Notes: a model not told the origin generated them from the sequence alone. A stretch of DNA of 64,000 nt from Shimia haliotis (GCF_900114415.1 NZ_FOSZ01000001.1:1020473-1084472), one strand, 5' to 3'. Shown: positions 26,096 to 36,376, numbered from the stretch's first letter. Numbers and translations are program-made.

Positions 26096-29000
26096 TGATT
26101 GGTATGGTCGATTGGGCCGCAGACCGCGCCCGAATGGTTCTAGCATTTATCTTCCTGTCGCTTGCGGTGGGGGGATTTGCCTATTGGGGCCTGCCCAAAG
26201 AGGGTGAACCCGACATTCAAATTCCCGGACTGTTTGTTTCCGTCCCCTTCCCCGGCATCTCTGCGGCCGACAGCGAACAGATGCTGGTGCGCCCGATGGA
26301 AACCGAGCTGGCAGACATCGACGGTCTCGACAAAATGAGCGCCACGGCTTCCGAGGGCTATGCCGGTGTGTTTCTTGAATTCGAATTCGGTTGGGACAAA
26401 TCCCGCGTTATGGCGGATGTGCGCGAGGCGATGAACACCGCCGAGGGCAGCTTTCCTGACGGGTTTGAGAAATACACGATCAACGAGATCAACTTCTCCG
26501 AATTTCCGATCATCATCGTAAACCTCACAGGACGCGTGCCGGAACGTACAATGTTCCGCATTGCCAAAGACTTGCAACGTGACCTTGAAACCATGGATGC
26601 GGTGCTTGAGGCCGGTATTGCGGGGCAGCGCGACGAAATGGTCGAGGTGGTGATCGACCCGCTGCGGCTGGAAAGCTACAACGTTTCCGCTCAGGAACTG
26701 ATCGATGTGGTTGTGCAAAACAACCAGTTGATCGCAGCCGGAGAAATCGATAGCGCGCAGGGCACGTTTGCGGTGAAAATCCCATCGTCCTTCAGCGAGC
26801 CGCGCGACATCTATGACCTGCCGGTCAAAACCAACGGCGACCGCGTTGTCACGCTTGGCGATCTGGCGGAAATCAACCTGACCTTTCAGGATCGGCAAGG
26901 CACAGCCCGCTTCAACGGTGAGGACACCGTCGCGTTGCAAGTGGTTAAGCGCAAAGGCTTTAACCTGATCGACACCGCCGAAGAAATCAAGGTGGCCGTG
27001 GCCGAAGCGCAAGCCAAATGGCCAGAGGAGCTGCAAGCGGCTGTAAACATCGGCTCGTCCAACGACCAGAGCCGTCAGGTCGGCGCCATGGTGAGCCAGC
27101 TGGAGGGATCGGTTCTAACCGCCATCGCCTTGGTGATGATCGTGGTTCTTGCCGCGCTCGGCCTGCGGGCCGCATTGCTTGTCGGCTTTGCCATTCCAAC
27201 GTCTTTCCTGCTCTGCTTTGCCCTGTTGGCAGCCATGGAGATCACAATCTCCAACATCGTGATGTTCGGCCTGATTCTGGCAGTGGGCATGTTGGTGGAC
27301 GGGGCCATTGTTGTTGTGGAATACGCGGACAAGCGCATCAAAGAGGGCGTCGGCCCGATGCATGCCTATGTCGAAGCGGCCAAGCGCATGTTCTGGCCGA
27401 TTGTCAGCTCCACCGCGACCACGCTCTGTGCGTTTTTGCCAATGCTGTTCTGGCCCGGTGTGCCGGGTCAGTTCATGGGCATGTTGCCGGTGACGCTGAT
27501 TTTCGTTCTGTCCGCGTCTTTGGTCGTCGCCTTGATCTACCTGCCCGTGATGGGCGGCATCACAGGGCGCACTACGCGCTGGTTTGGTGCGCAGTTTGAC
27601 CGGATCGCCAAAAGCAAATGGTGGCTTCACCTGCTGATGCTTCCGCTGTTTGCCGGTGCTGCGGGCGCAGGCGCTGCCGGTGCCAGTGCATTCTTTGGCT
27701 CGGCTTTTGCCACTTTTGACACGATGGATTCGGAACAGATCATCGGGTCCGTTGTGCCCACATTTGCGGCCTTCTTTGTTCTCGCGCTCGGTGGCGTGGT
27801 GGCCGCCGCACTTGCTGTTTCCGCGGGCGTGGCCCTCGTTTTGGCAGTGGCTGCGATTTTCACTCGCATAAAACTTCTGGCAGCTTGGGCAGTTCGCAAA
27901 GTATTCCCACGACGTGAAGGAGCGATCAAATCGGGGTATCGCCGCTCGCTGTTTGGATCCTTCATACATGGCATCGTCGGAAACCCCGTGATGCCACTGG
28001 CCACGATCGGCGCAGTGGTGATCGTTGTTGGCACGGTGTTCATCTATTTTGGTCAGAACAACCGTGGCGTTGAGTTCTTTGTCGAAAGCGAACCTGAGCA
28101 AGCCATTGTCTACGTCAAGGCGCGGGGCAACCTGTCTCTGGGCCAGAAAGACGCGCTTTTGGCGCAGGCCGAGGCGGTGGTTCTCAAGCATCCCGGGATC
28201 GACACAGCCTTTGCCTTTGCAGGCGAAGGCGGTCTGGACAGCAACACCGGCGGCGCACAGGCGCCAAAGGATATGGTCGGGCAAATCCAGCTTGAAACCA
28301 TCCCATGGGAGGACCGGCCTACCACCACGGAAACGTGGTTTACCGTGCCCCTTATTGGCATCGACGTCCCCCGTGAAGTCAAAGACCCTGAATGGTCAGG
28401 CTTTAAGGTGATCAACGACATCGAAGCCGAGTTGAAACTTATCCCCGGTGTCCAGATCGAAATCCTCGAACTTGGCCGAGGGCCAGCGTCGGCGAAACCG
28501 GTGCATCTGCGCTTTAAGGGCGAAAACTGGGACGATTTGGTCGCAGCTACGGCTATGGCGCGTGCTGCCTTTGACAAAACCGCGGGGCTGGAAAACATCG
28601 AAGACACGCGCCCCCTGCCCGGCATCGACTGGGAAATCGAGGTCGACGTGGCCAAAGCCGGTCGCTACGGCGCGAATGTCGCGACCGTGGGTGGGATGGT
28701 GCAACTTGTGACGCGCGGCATCCTGTTGGACACGATGCGCGTAGACAGTTCCGATGAGGAAATCGACATCCGTGTGCGCCTGCCCGAGCAGGATCGTGTT
28801 CTAAGCACGCTCGACACTCTGAAGGTGCGCACAACGGAAGGTTTGGTGCCCCTGTCAAACTTCATCACCCGCAAGCCGGTTGCCAAACTGGCGGAGATCA
28901 ACCGCATCGATCAACAGCGTTACTTTGACGTTAAGGCCGGCGTGGCCTCCGGCCTGATGTCGCTGCACAACCCCGAGACCGGCGCACGCGAGGTGATCGA

Positions 29001-30015
29001 CGCAGATCAATGGACCAACAATGCCGACATCCGCGCCTCTTATCAGGATCGCGGGTTTGAGGCGGCGGTTCTGACCCCGAACGAGCGCATCGCGGTGCTG
29101 ACAGATTGGGTCGAAAATGCCGATCTGCCCCCCAGCGTGAAATGGGAATGGACCGGTGATCAGGAAGACGAGGCCGAAAGCCAGGCCTTCCTGAGTTCGG
29201 CCTTTGCCGGCGCGCTGTTCCTGATGTTCATCATCCTGCTGGCTCAGTTCAACAGCCTGTATAATTCGGTTCTGGTTCTGCTGGCTGTGGTGTTGTCCAC
29301 CACGGGTGTGTTGATCGGGATGCTGGTGATGGATCAGGCGTTTTCGATCATCATGACCGGCACAGGCATCGTGGCTCTGGCGGGAATTGTGGTGAACAAC
29401 AACATTGTTCTGATCGACACCTATCAGGAATACAGCCAGTACATGCCCCGCATTGAGGCCATTGTGCGCACAGCCCAAAGCCGGATTCGTCCGGTTCTGC
29501 TAACCACGATCACCACAATGGCCGGCCTCGCGCCGATGATGTATGGCCTCAGCCTTGATTTCATCAACGGTGGCTATTCCTTTGACAGCCCGACATCGCT
29601 TTGGTGGAAACAGCTGGCAACCGCTGTGGTCTTTGGCCTCGGTATTGCCACTGTGCTGACCTTGGTTGTCACGCCCTCCTTGTTGGCGGTGCGTGTCTGG
29701 TTTGGCACCTATGTACATTGGTTCTCGATGCTTCTGGGTCGTCTGTCCATGGGCCGCGCCAGCCGCGCTGGTCAGGATTGGGCCCTGCGTCATGCGGCGC
29801 AGAAAGTAAAAGCGCCGGTGCTGTACTGGGATGAGGAGCCTGTAGCCAAAGAAATGCCGGAGGTTTCTGAGGCTCCGGAACCCAGCGCTGAGGACATCGC
29901 CAAAGCCGAAGCGGCGCAGCCCGAGGCGGTGGAGCTGGCTCCCGAGGTCGAAGCGCCCCGTGAGAGCGAAGGCAAGAAAGGCAAAGACCCCGACGGGCTT
30001 CAGGCCGCCGAGTAA
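26095..30015 (+). CDS. RND efflux pump permease with enlarged membrane insert and acidic tail
   Basis: A 1306-residue RND transporter, about 250 residues longer than typical AcrB-type pumps. TM4 carries the proton-relay aspartate in GMLVDGAIVVVEY (Asp402; the second Asp of the usual D-D pair is Gly). Between the first and second halves, residues ~500-615 hold an extra hydrophobic stretch (about 508-535 and 552-590) that is not in standard pumps. The C-terminus (from about 1255) is an acidic Ala/Glu/Pro tail. It probably exports amphiphilic or organic compounds; the substrate is unknown. A strong terminator follows. Confidence 0.9.
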   Translation: MIGMVDWAADRARMVLAFIFLSLAVGGFAYWGLPKEGEPDIQIPGLFVSVPFPGISAADSEQMLVRPMETELADIDGLDKMSATASEGYAGVFLEFEFGWDKSRVMADVREAMNTAEGSFPDGFEKYTINEINFSEFPIIIVNLTGRVPERTMFRIAKDLQRDLETMDAVLEAGIAGQRDEMVEVVIDPLRLESYNVSAQELIDVVVQNNQLIAAGEIDSAQGTFAVKIPSSFSEPRDIYDLPVKTNGDRVVTLGDLAEINLTFQDRQGTARFNGEDTVALQVVKRKGFNLIDTAEEIKVAVAEAQAKWPEELQAAVNIGSSNDQSRQVGAMVSQLEGSVLTAIALVMIVVLAALGLRAALLVGFAIPTSFLLCFALLAAMEITISNIVMFGLILAVGMLVDGAIVVVEYADKRIKEGVGPMHAYVEAAKRMFWPIVSSTATTLCAFLPMLFWPGVPGQFMGMLPVTLIFVLSASLVVALIYLPVMGGITGRTTRWFGAQFDRIAKSKWWLHLLMLPLFAGAAGAGAAGASAFFGSAFATFDTMDSEQIIGSVVPTFAAFFVLALGGVVAAALAVSAGVALVLAVAAIFTRIKLLAAWAVRKVFPRREGAIKSGYRRSLFGSFIHGIVGNPVMPLATIGAVVIVVGTVFIYFGQNNRGVEFFVESEPEQAIVYVKARGNLSLGQKDALLAQAEAVVLKHPGIDTAFAFAGEGGLDSNTGGAQAPKDMVGQIQLETIPWEDRPTTTETWFTVPLIGIDVPREVKDPEWSGFKVINDIEAELKLIPGVQIEILELGRGPASAKPVHLRFKGENWDDLVAATAMARAAFDKTAGLENIEDTRPLPGIDWEIEVDVAKAGRYGANVATVGGMVQLVTRGILLDTMRVDSSDEEIDIRVRLPEQDRVLSTLDTLKVRTTEGLVPLSNFITRKPVAKLAEINRIDQQRYFDVKAGVASGLMSLHNPETGAREVIDADQWTNNADIRASYQDRGFEAAVLTPNERIAVLTDWVENADLPPSVKWEWTGDQEDEAESQAFLSSAFAGALFLMFIILLAQFNSLYNSVLVLLAVVLSTTGVLIGMLVMDQAFSIIMTGTGIVALAGIVVNNNIVLIDTYQEYSQYMPRIEAIVRTAQSRIRPVLLTTITTMAGLAPMMYGLSLDFINGGYSFDSPTSLWWKQLATAVVFGLGIATVLTLVVTPSLLAVRVWFGTYVHWFSMLLGRLSMGRASRAGQDWALRHAAQKVKAPVLYWDEEPVAKEMPEVSEAPEPSAEDIAKAEAAQPEAVELAPEVEAPRESEGKKGKDPDGLQAAE

Positions 30016-30053
30016 ACAAAAAGGAAAGGCTTCTTCTTCGCGAAGGAGTCTCG

Positions 30054-30088
30054 AAAGGGCAAATCTTCTCGGAAGATTTGCCCTTTTT
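30054..30088. terminator. Bidirectional intrinsic terminator
   Basis: A perfect 15-bp stem AAAGGGCAAATCTTC / GAAGATTTGCCCTTT with loop TCG, with T-runs on both sides. It separates the RND pump gene from the convergent ABC exporter gene. Confidence 0.92.
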
Positions 30089-30091
30089 CCG

Positions 30092-31918
30092 TCAACCCGC
30101 AGGCATCTCGTCTTCGCTGGCCTGTCTCTGCCAAAGCTGGGCATAGCGACCCTGAAGTTCCAGAAGCGCACTATGGGTGCCTTCTTCAACCACCTCGCCC
30201 TTCTCCAGCACCACAATGCGATCACTTTCGGCAATGGTGCTAAGGCGGTGGGCGATGGTGATCACCGTGCGCCCCTGCCCTGCCCGCGCCAGAGCTTCCT
30301 TGATGCCTTGCTCGGTCTCTGTGTCCAGTGCCGAGGTGGCCTCGTCCAACAACAACAGCGGCGGGTTTTTAAGCAATGTGCGGGCAATGCCGACACGTTG
30401 TTTTTCCCCGCCAGACAGCTTCAGACCCCGCTCGCCGACTGCCGTTTCATACCCGTCAGGCAGCGACGCGATAAAGTCGTGGATTTGCGCCGCCTGCGCC
30501 GCTGCAATGATGTCTTCTTCTGTCGCGCCGTCGCGGCCATAAGCGATGTTGTAGCGGATGGTGTCGTTGAACAGCACAGTGTCCTGCGGCACAACCCCGA
30601 TCACGTCGTGAAGGCTTTCTTGCGTCACGTCCCGCACATCTTGCCCGTCAATTCGCAACGCCCCGCCTTGAACATCATAAAACCGGAACAACAGCCGCCC
30701 TATGGTGGATTTGCCAGACCCTGACGCGCCCACGATGGCAACGGTTTGCCCGCCCTCCACCGTCAGGCTGACACCTTGCAGGATGGGGCGATCCGGCTCA
30801 TATCCAAACGCCACATTGTCCAGCTCGATCTTGCCCTTATCCACGACGATGGGCTGCGCGCCGTCCTTGTCGGAAACCTCGCTGGGCTGCTCCAGAAGGT
30901 CAAACATTTCGCCCATGTCCACAAGGCTCTGACGGATTTCGCGATAGACCGTGCCAAGGAAGTTCAACGGCATGGTGATCTGGATCATATAGGCGTTGAC
31001 CATGACAAAATCGCCCACGGTCAAAGTCCCGTTCTCAACGCCGTTTGCGGCCATCACCATCACGGCAACCAGACCTGAGGTGATCAGAAAAGATTGGCCA
31101 AAGTTCAAGAACGCCAGCGAATACGACGTCTTGAGCGCAGCCGCCTCATAGCCTTCCATGGCACTGTCGTAACGCGCGGCCTCACGCCGTTCCGCTCCGA
31201 AATATTTGACAGTTTCAAAGTTCAGAAGGCTGTCGATGGCCTTCTGATTGGCGTCCGTGTCCTGATCGTTCATCTCGCGGCGCAGCTTCACACGCCACTC
31301 AGTGACCTTGAAGGTAAAGGCAACATAGGTGGCGATCGTGACAGCCACGACGACCAGATACCAAATGTCAAAAACCACCGCGAGGATCACGCCGATCAAC
31401 AGGAGTTCCAGAATGAGCGGGCCAATAGAAAACAGCATGAACCGCAGCAAAAACTCGACGCCTTTGACGCCGCGTTCGATGATCCGGCTCAGCCCACCGG
31501 TTTTGCGGGTGATGTGATATCGCATCGAAAGACGGTGAATATGCTCAAAGGTCTCAAGCGCAAGTTGGCGCAGCGCCCGCTGGGCCACTTTGGCAAATAT
31601 CGCATCCCGCAGTTGCTGAAACCCGTTCGCCATCAAACGCGCAAAACCATACGCCACCGTCAAGCCCACGGCTCCCAACATCAAAGGCGACACGGCATCC
31701 TCTGCAAGGGCATCCACGGCCCCCTTGTAAAGCATGGGGGTGTAGACTGCGATCAGCTTGGACGCCAGCAACGCCAGCATCGCCAGCACCACACGGTTTT
31801 TCACCCAGGGTTTGTCGGCGGGCCATAGATATGGCGCGACCCTGCGGATCGTGCGCCAACCGGAGCGCTGTTCATTTCGTGCGAGTTCTTCTTCGGATGC
31901 GGTGTGCCACGTGGCCAT
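30092..31918 (-). CDS. Atm1-type ABC exporter (half-transporter)
   Basis: A 608-residue fused permease-ATPase. The N-terminal six-helix domain (about residues 40-340) contains LSMRYHITRKTGGLSRIIERG, typical of the ATM1/HMT1 heavy-metal/glutathione-derivative exporter group. The ATPase has Walker A GASGSGKST, signature LSGGEKQRVGIAR and Walker B LLLLDEATSALDT. By homology it exports glutathione-linked or Fe-S-related sulfur species from the cytoplasm. Monocistronic. Confidence 0.9.
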   Translation of the reverse strand: MATWHTASEEELARNEQRSGWRTIRRVAPYLWPADKPWVKNRVVLAMLALLASKLIAVYTPMLYKGAVDALAEDAVSPLMLGAVGLTVAYGFARLMANGFQQLRDAIFAKVAQRALRQLALETFEHIHRLSMRYHITRKTGGLSRIIERGVKGVEFLLRFMLFSIGPLILELLLIGVILAVVFDIWYLVVVAVTIATYVAFTFKVTEWRVKLRREMNDQDTDANQKAIDSLLNFETVKYFGAERREAARYDSAMEGYEAAALKTSYSLAFLNFGQSFLITSGLVAVMVMAANGVENGTLTVGDFVMVNAYMIQITMPLNFLGTVYREIRQSLVDMGEMFDLLEQPSEVSDKDGAQPIVVDKGKIELDNVAFGYEPDRPILQGVSLTVEGGQTVAIVGASGSGKSTIGRLLFRFYDVQGGALRIDGQDVRDVTQESLHDVIGVVPQDTVLFNDTIRYNIAYGRDGATEEDIIAAAQAAQIHDFIASLPDGYETAVGERGLKLSGGEKQRVGIARTLLKNPPLLLLDEATSALDTETEQGIKEALARAGQGRTVITIAHRLSTIAESDRIVVLEKGEVVEEGTHSALLELQGRYAQLWQRQASEDEMPAG

Positions 31919-31998
31919 GGTGCCTGCCTTACAAAATGGGTGAGCCGGGCGAAACTATCGCCCGGCTCACATGATTACCACCCGCGAAGGTGCACAGA

Positions 31999-33567
31999 TC
32001 ACTCTGGAACGGTGAACACCTGTCCGGGATAGATCAGATCAGGGTCACGGATCTTGTCTTTGTTGGCTTCAAATAGCTGAACATACAATGTGCCCTCGCC
32101 ATATCGATCACGCGCGATGGCCCACAAGGTAGAGCCCGGCTGCACCGTCACAATCTGGACTGCCGGCTTTTGCGGGCTTGGCTCGGTCGCTGCGGGTTCT
32201 GCCTCGGCGGCCACCTCCGGTGCGCTTGCCGTAACGGTTTCGACCTCATCACTTGGCGCGACGGTCTCAGAGGTTTCGGTGCTGCCCCCCTCTTCAGGCG
32301 CATCGGCCTCATCGGGTGCCTCGGCCACGAGGGTGTTCTCTGATGCGGTTGCCACGTCCTCGCTTTGCGGCTCTGTTGGCGACGGTGTCACTGCCTGCGC
32401 CTCTGCAACAACTTCGGGCGCTTCCCGTTTGAACGGTGTTTCCACGCGGCTCAAGACTTTGCCCGCCGCGTCCATCTCATCAACGCGCATGGTATAAAGG
32501 CCCGGCGCCACGTCGCTCAATTCCAGCGACCATGTGCCCGCAGCGTCGACAGCGCCACTTTGCGCCAGTGCATTGTCGAGATAGAGTTGCACAAGGGCAT
32601 TCTCCAGCCCACGACCCGACACAACAACATCGCCAGTGTCCGAGTAGCTGATCGCGTCAATCGACACGGCCGAAACCACCTCCGGTTCTGACGAAGATGC
32701 CGCGGGTTGCACAACCCGCACCCCATCAGAGTCCGACACCAGAACCGCAGGGGCCTTTGGCTCAGGCTGGGTTTCTTGTGTCTCGGAAGCGGTGTCTGCA
32801 ACAGCTTCGGCTGTTTCTTGAACCACATCCGCGACCTCTGCCTGCGCTGCGGATGTGTCCTCAGCCTCAGGCGTTTCGGCTTCGGCGACCACGACAGGCG
32901 CAGCAATGGGGGCAACAAGGAATGCTCCGTCCGAAAGCAGATCACCCTCCGGCTGGCGCTCAACCAACATCAACTCACGCGGCTGCGGGCTTGGATCCAA
33001 ATTAATGAAAGCAAAGAATTTTCCCGACGTGTCTGCCTGAGCGCTGGCGATTTCGACACCATCCAAAAGTACGGAAATCACCCCGTTTGGCGCAGCGGTT
33101 CCCGCTATCTGACCGGAGCCATCCGGCTCTATGCGAACCAGATCAAACGCTGGCAAAACCGCGGCGGGCTTTCCCATTTCCGAGGACGTTTCGGTCTGGG
33201 CAACGGTTTCTGTCGCATCCGCCGCGGGCTCTGGTGCCTCTGCCACTTCCTGAGCATCTTGTTCAGGCTCAGAGACAGCGACCTCTGCCTCCGGCGCGTC
33301 TTCCTCCGGGGCAACTTCGGCCTCCGTGACTGTCTGAGCGGCCGTATCATCTACCGCCTCTGGGCTGTTCTCAGTCGGGACAGCCACTTGGGTTTCCGGC
33401 GCGGTCTCCTCGACACTTTCCTGCACCGTTGTTACCGGTTCAGGCCCCGTCTTGGATGGTCCCAGAACGCCGGACGCCACCAGCGCCACAACCGCAACAC
33501 CCGTCGCAACGACAGCGCCCACCACCAAAGCAGCATTGCTGCTTACAAATGTTGTGAATTTGCTCAT
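31999..33567 (-). CDS. Membrane-anchored acidic LysM-domain protein with Ig-like modules
   Basis: A 522-residue protein with one N-terminal transmembrane helix (about residues 10-35) followed by long Ala/Glu/Val/Thr-rich, low-complexity linkers. Two Ig-like modules are visible (IAGTAAPNGVISVLLDGVEIASAQAD... and VVVSGRGLENALVQLYLDNALAQ...). A C-terminal LysM domain (VQPGSTLWAIARDRYG...DLIYPGQVFTVPE) would bind peptidoglycan. It likely spans the periplasm between the inner membrane and the wall. The start at 33567 puts the basic residue before the helix; a start ten codons upstream is possible. Confidence 0.82.
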   Translation of the reverse strand: MSKFTTFVSSNAALVVGAVVATGVAVVALVASGVLGPSKTGPEPVTTVQESVEETAPETQVAVPTENSPEAVDDTAAQTVTEAEVAPEEDAPEAEVAVSEPEQDAQEVAEAPEPAADATETVAQTETSSEMGKPAAVLPAFDLVRIEPDGSGQIAGTAAPNGVISVLLDGVEIASAQADTSGKFFAFINLDPSPQPRELMLVERQPEGDLLSDGAFLVAPIAAPVVVAEAETPEAEDTSAAQAEVADVVQETAEAVADTASETQETQPEPKAPAVLVSDSDGVRVVQPAASSSEPEVVSAVSIDAISYSDTGDVVVSGRGLENALVQLYLDNALAQSGAVDAAGTWSLELSDVAPGLYTMRVDEMDAAGKVLSRVETPFKREAPEVVAEAQAVTPSPTEPQSEDVATASENTLVAEAPDEADAPEEGGSTETSETVAPSDEVETVTASAPEVAAEAEPAATEPSPQKPAVQIVTVQPGSTLWAIARDRYGEGTLYVQLFEANKDKIRDPDLIYPGQVFTVPE

Positions 33568-33666
33568 CCGCCTGCATCCCCCGAAATCGGCGTTCATCTT
33601 GGTTGAGCGACATTAACAACAGCGCTATGGGTGGTCAAAAGGGTCTTGAAGATATTGGGGAAAATC

Positions 33667-34218
33667 ATGAGCAAGCGGTCTGTCTGTGTCTTTTGTGGAT
33701 CACGTGTCGGGTCCGATCCCGCCTATCTGGAGGCCGCCCAAGCCCTCGGATCGCGCCTTGCAAGCCATGAATGGCGCCTTGTCTATGGCGCGGGTGATGT
33801 CGGCCTGATGGGCGCGGTTGCCAACGCAGCACAGGCCGCGGGTGCCGAAACCTTCGGCGTCATCCCGACCCATTTGCTTGAGTGGGAGGTGGGCAAACGC
33901 GATCTGACCAACTTTATCGTCACCGAAAACATGCACGAGCGCAAAAAGGTCATGTTCATGAACTGCGACGCCATTGTGGTTCTACCCGGTGGCGCAGGTT
34001 CGCTTGACGAGTTTTTTGAGGTGCTGACATGGCGTCAGTTGGGCCTGCATGAAAAACCCATTTTGCTGCTCAATATCAACGGTTTCTGGGATCCGCTCGT
34101 GGGGCTTTTGGATCATGTGATCGCTCAAGGGTTTGCCGAGGAGAGCATCAAGGCCTTCATCCAAGTGGTCGACAGCGTGACCGAAGCAGAGATGCGCCTC
34201 TCTCAGGCGTTTGGCTGA
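33667..34218 (+). CDS. LOG-family protein (TIGR00730; nucleotide 5'-monophosphate phosphoribohydrolase)
   Basis: A 183-residue Rossmann-fold protein. It has the LOG signature P-G-G-x-G-[ST]-x-x-E as PGGAGSLDEFFEVLTWRQLG, and the upstream ENMHERKK motif with catalytic Arg. Relatives cleave cytokinin riboside or other nucleoside 5'-monophosphates to the base and ribose phosphate; bacterial members act mainly in nucleotide salvage. The start at 33667 matches the conserved MSKRSVCVFCGS N-terminus. Divergent from the LysM gene. Confidence 0.88.
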   Translation: MSKRSVCVFCGSRVGSDPAYLEAAQALGSRLASHEWRLVYGAGDVGLMGAVANAAQAAGAETFGVIPTHLLEWEVGKRDLTNFIVTENMHERKKVMFMNCDAIVVLPGGAGSLDEFFEVLTWRQLGLHEKPILLLNINGFWDPLVGLLDHVIAQGFAEESIKAFIQVVDSVTEAEMRLSQAFG

Positions 34219-34451
34219 TCACCCTCCCCCAAAGAAAACGGTACGCCCGCAAGCCGTGTTGGCGAGCGGGACCGGTCATCAGCCGCGAGAAACACCAAAG
34301 TCTGCAAAACTGGGCTTTGCCGCGTCTTGCCCAAGACCCCTGGTAGAAAAGCTAGATTATTAGACCACTTACCAAGCAGACGCAGTTCATCAACTGGCGT
34401 GCGGTTCCTTTTGGGGTTTGTACTTTCCAAATAGGTGGCTAGTCTGGTTTG

Positions 34452-35615
34452 ATGGATGCCATTGATGAGCTTAATCACTGGATGATGAGCGAGGGTCGTT
34501 GTTCAAATGACCCTGTCAAAGTGGTTTCGCATTTTTGCACTACATTGATCGACGCGGGCGTCCCGCTTTGGCGCGTGAACATCGGCCAGCGCTTCGCAAA
34601 TCCGCTGCTGATTGCTTGGGGAGTGGTCTGGACCCCCGAAGGCACGGAAAGCTACGACGTCACACATGCGCGCATGCTCACAGACGGTTATGTCGGCAGC
34701 GCGTTTGAATACATTTTAGAAAACCAGCGCCCGCTCCACAAAAATCTGCGCGGTCTTGATCCACAAAAGGATCACTCCTCCTATCTTGAATTTGCTGCTG
34801 CCGGAGGCACCGATTATTACGCCACCCTTCTGGATTATGGTGACGGGTCCCAACACGGTTGCACATTTGCGACCCAATCAATGCAAGGTTTTTCATCCAG
34901 CCATTTGGCAATGATCGAAGCCGCCAAATCCGGACTTTCCTCGGCGATGGAGCCGATGACGATGCGCAAATCGTCAAAAAGCCTTCTGCGCACCTATCTT
35001 GGGGACGGTCCCAGCGAAGCTGTTTGGAATGGCACGATTCAACGCGGAGAACGCACGACACTAGATGCGGTTGTCATGTTCTCTGATCTGCGTGGTTTCA
35101 CGGCACTGTCCGACAACTCCGACGAAAGCGACGTCTTTGATGCTCTGGATGGCTATTTCGACGTCGTGGTGCAATCGGTCGAGGAGAATGGCGGTGACGT
35201 GTTAAAGTTCATGGGGGATGGCATTCTGTCTATCTTCCCAATTCGGAATACAGCCGATCGGCCACGCCAGTGCCAAAATGCGGCGAGCGCAGCAAGGCAA
35301 GTGCTTGTCGGATTGTCTGCGCTCAATGAAGAGCGCGCAGACAAGAACAAGAAGCCCCTGGATCTTGGCATCGGCATCAATGTGGGAAAGGTGAGTTACG
35401 GCAACATCGGCAGTCCAGGCAGGCTGGACTTCACTGTGCTTGGCGGTGCGGTCAACGTTGCCAGCAGAATTGAAGGTTTGACCAAATCCCTCGGGCACCG
35501 CGTGCTCGCAACCCTTGCCGTTGCCGAGGTCTCCCCCGAAATGTTTGCGACATGCGGGGCGCATGAGGTGCGCGGGCTCGCCAACCCAATCGATCTTTTT
35601 GCCTTTCTCGACTAA
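34452..35615 (+). CDS. Class III adenylate/guanylate cyclase with unidentified N-terminal sensor
   Basis: A 387-residue cytoplasmic protein. Residues ~205-385 form a class III cyclase catalytic domain with both metal-binding aspartates (VMFSDLRGFT and LKFMGDGILSIF) and the nucleotide-site stretch INVGKVSYGNIGSPGRLDFTVLGGAVNVASRIEGL. Residues 1-200 form a GAF-like, possibly sensory, region that I cannot name; the same layout occurs in many rhizobial/roseobacter cyclases. It probably makes cAMP. There are no transmembrane segments. The ATG at 34452 is preferred to the TTG just before it. The 230-bp gap upstream holds no recognisable gene. Confidence 0.85.
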   Translation: MDAIDELNHWMMSEGRCSNDPVKVVSHFCTTLIDAGVPLWRVNIGQRFANPLLIAWGVVWTPEGTESYDVTHARMLTDGYVGSAFEYILENQRPLHKNLRGLDPQKDHSSYLEFAAAGGTDYYATLLDYGDGSQHGCTFATQSMQGFSSSHLAMIEAAKSGLSSAMEPMTMRKSSKSLLRTYLGDGPSEAVWNGTIQRGERTTLDAVVMFSDLRGFTALSDNSDESDVFDALDGYFDVVVQSVEENGGDVLKFMGDGILSIFPIRNTADRPRQCQNAASAARQVLVGLSALNEERADKNKKPLDLGIGINVGKVSYGNIGSPGRLDFTVLGGAVNVASRIEGLTKSLGHRVLATLAVAEVSPEMFATCGAHEVRGLANPIDLFAFLD

Positions 35616-35722
35616 GCCCATGATACAGAAATAAATTCAGTCAATGGCGATGAGAGCGGCAGGCGGTCAGTCACGCGAGGCGCAACAATCGATAGTCCAG
35701 GCTCAAGTCGGACGTGGCCACG

Positions 35723-35758
35723 AAAAAGCCCGCCAGACATCTCTGTCGGCGGGCTTTT
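35723..35758. terminator. Terminator between the cyclase gene and sodB
   Basis: The stem AAAAGCCCGCC / GGCGGGCTTTT with an inner GACA-TCTC-TGTC hairpin. It has A/T runs on both sides and lies 18 nt after the sodB stop, so it terminates sodB and possibly the cyclase transcript. Confidence 0.88.
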
Positions 35759-35776
35759 CCTTGATGCGTCAGCTGA

Positions 35777-36376
35777 TCACATGCGCGATGCGACGTTTTC
35801 CCAGTTCACCAGGTTGTCTAGGAAGTTGGACAGGTAAACAGGACGCTTGTTGCGGAAATCGATGTAGTAGGAGTGTTCCCACACGTCACAGCCCAGCAGG
35901 GCGGTTTGGTTGAAGCAGAGCGGGTTCACGCCGTTTTCGGTCTTGGTCACTGCCAGCGAGCCATCAGCGTTTTTCACCAACCAGCACCAGCCTGAGCCGA
36001 ACTGACCTGCGCCTGCGGCGGAGAATTGGGATTTGAACTCGTCAACCGAGCCAAAAGATTCAACCAAAGCTTTTTCCAGCTCGGACGGCATGGCGTTTGC
36101 GCCGGGGCCCATCATTTCCCAGAACTGGTTGTGGTTCCACAGCTGGGAGATGTTGTTGAAGATGCCGTTCTGTGCAACCGCGTTGGCGTCATAGGTGCCG
36201 ACGATGATTTCTTCCAAAGACTTGCCGTCCCACTCTGTGCCGGCGATGGCGGCGTTGCCGTTGGTCACATAGGCGTTGTGGTGCAGGTCGTGGTGGAATT
36301 CCAGCGTCTCGGCGGACATGCCTTTGTCGGCCAGAGCGTCATGGGCATAGGGGAGATCAGGAAGTTCAAAAGCCAT
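35777..36376 (-). CDS. sodB: Iron superoxide dismutase
   Basis: A 199-residue Fe/Mn-family superoxide dismutase. Metal ligands are His28, His82, Asp164 and His168 (in DVWEH). Gln78, three residues before W-N-H, is the outer-sphere glutamine position of Fe-type enzymes. The signal-less N-terminus MAFELPDLPY indicates a cytoplasmic enzyme that detoxifies superoxide. A longer in-frame start exists but the ATG at 36376 (GAGGA upstream) gives the canonical N-terminus. Confidence 0.93.
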   Translation of the reverse strand: MAFELPDLPYAHDALADKGMSAETLEFHHDLHHNAYVTNGNAAIAGTEWDGKSLEEIIVGTYDANAVAQNGIFNNISQLWNHNQFWEMMGPGANAMPSELEKALVESFGSVDEFKSQFSAAGAGQFGSGWCWLVKNADGSLAVTKTENGVNPLCFNQTALLGCDVWEHSYYIDFRNKRPVYLSNFLDNLVNWENVASRM

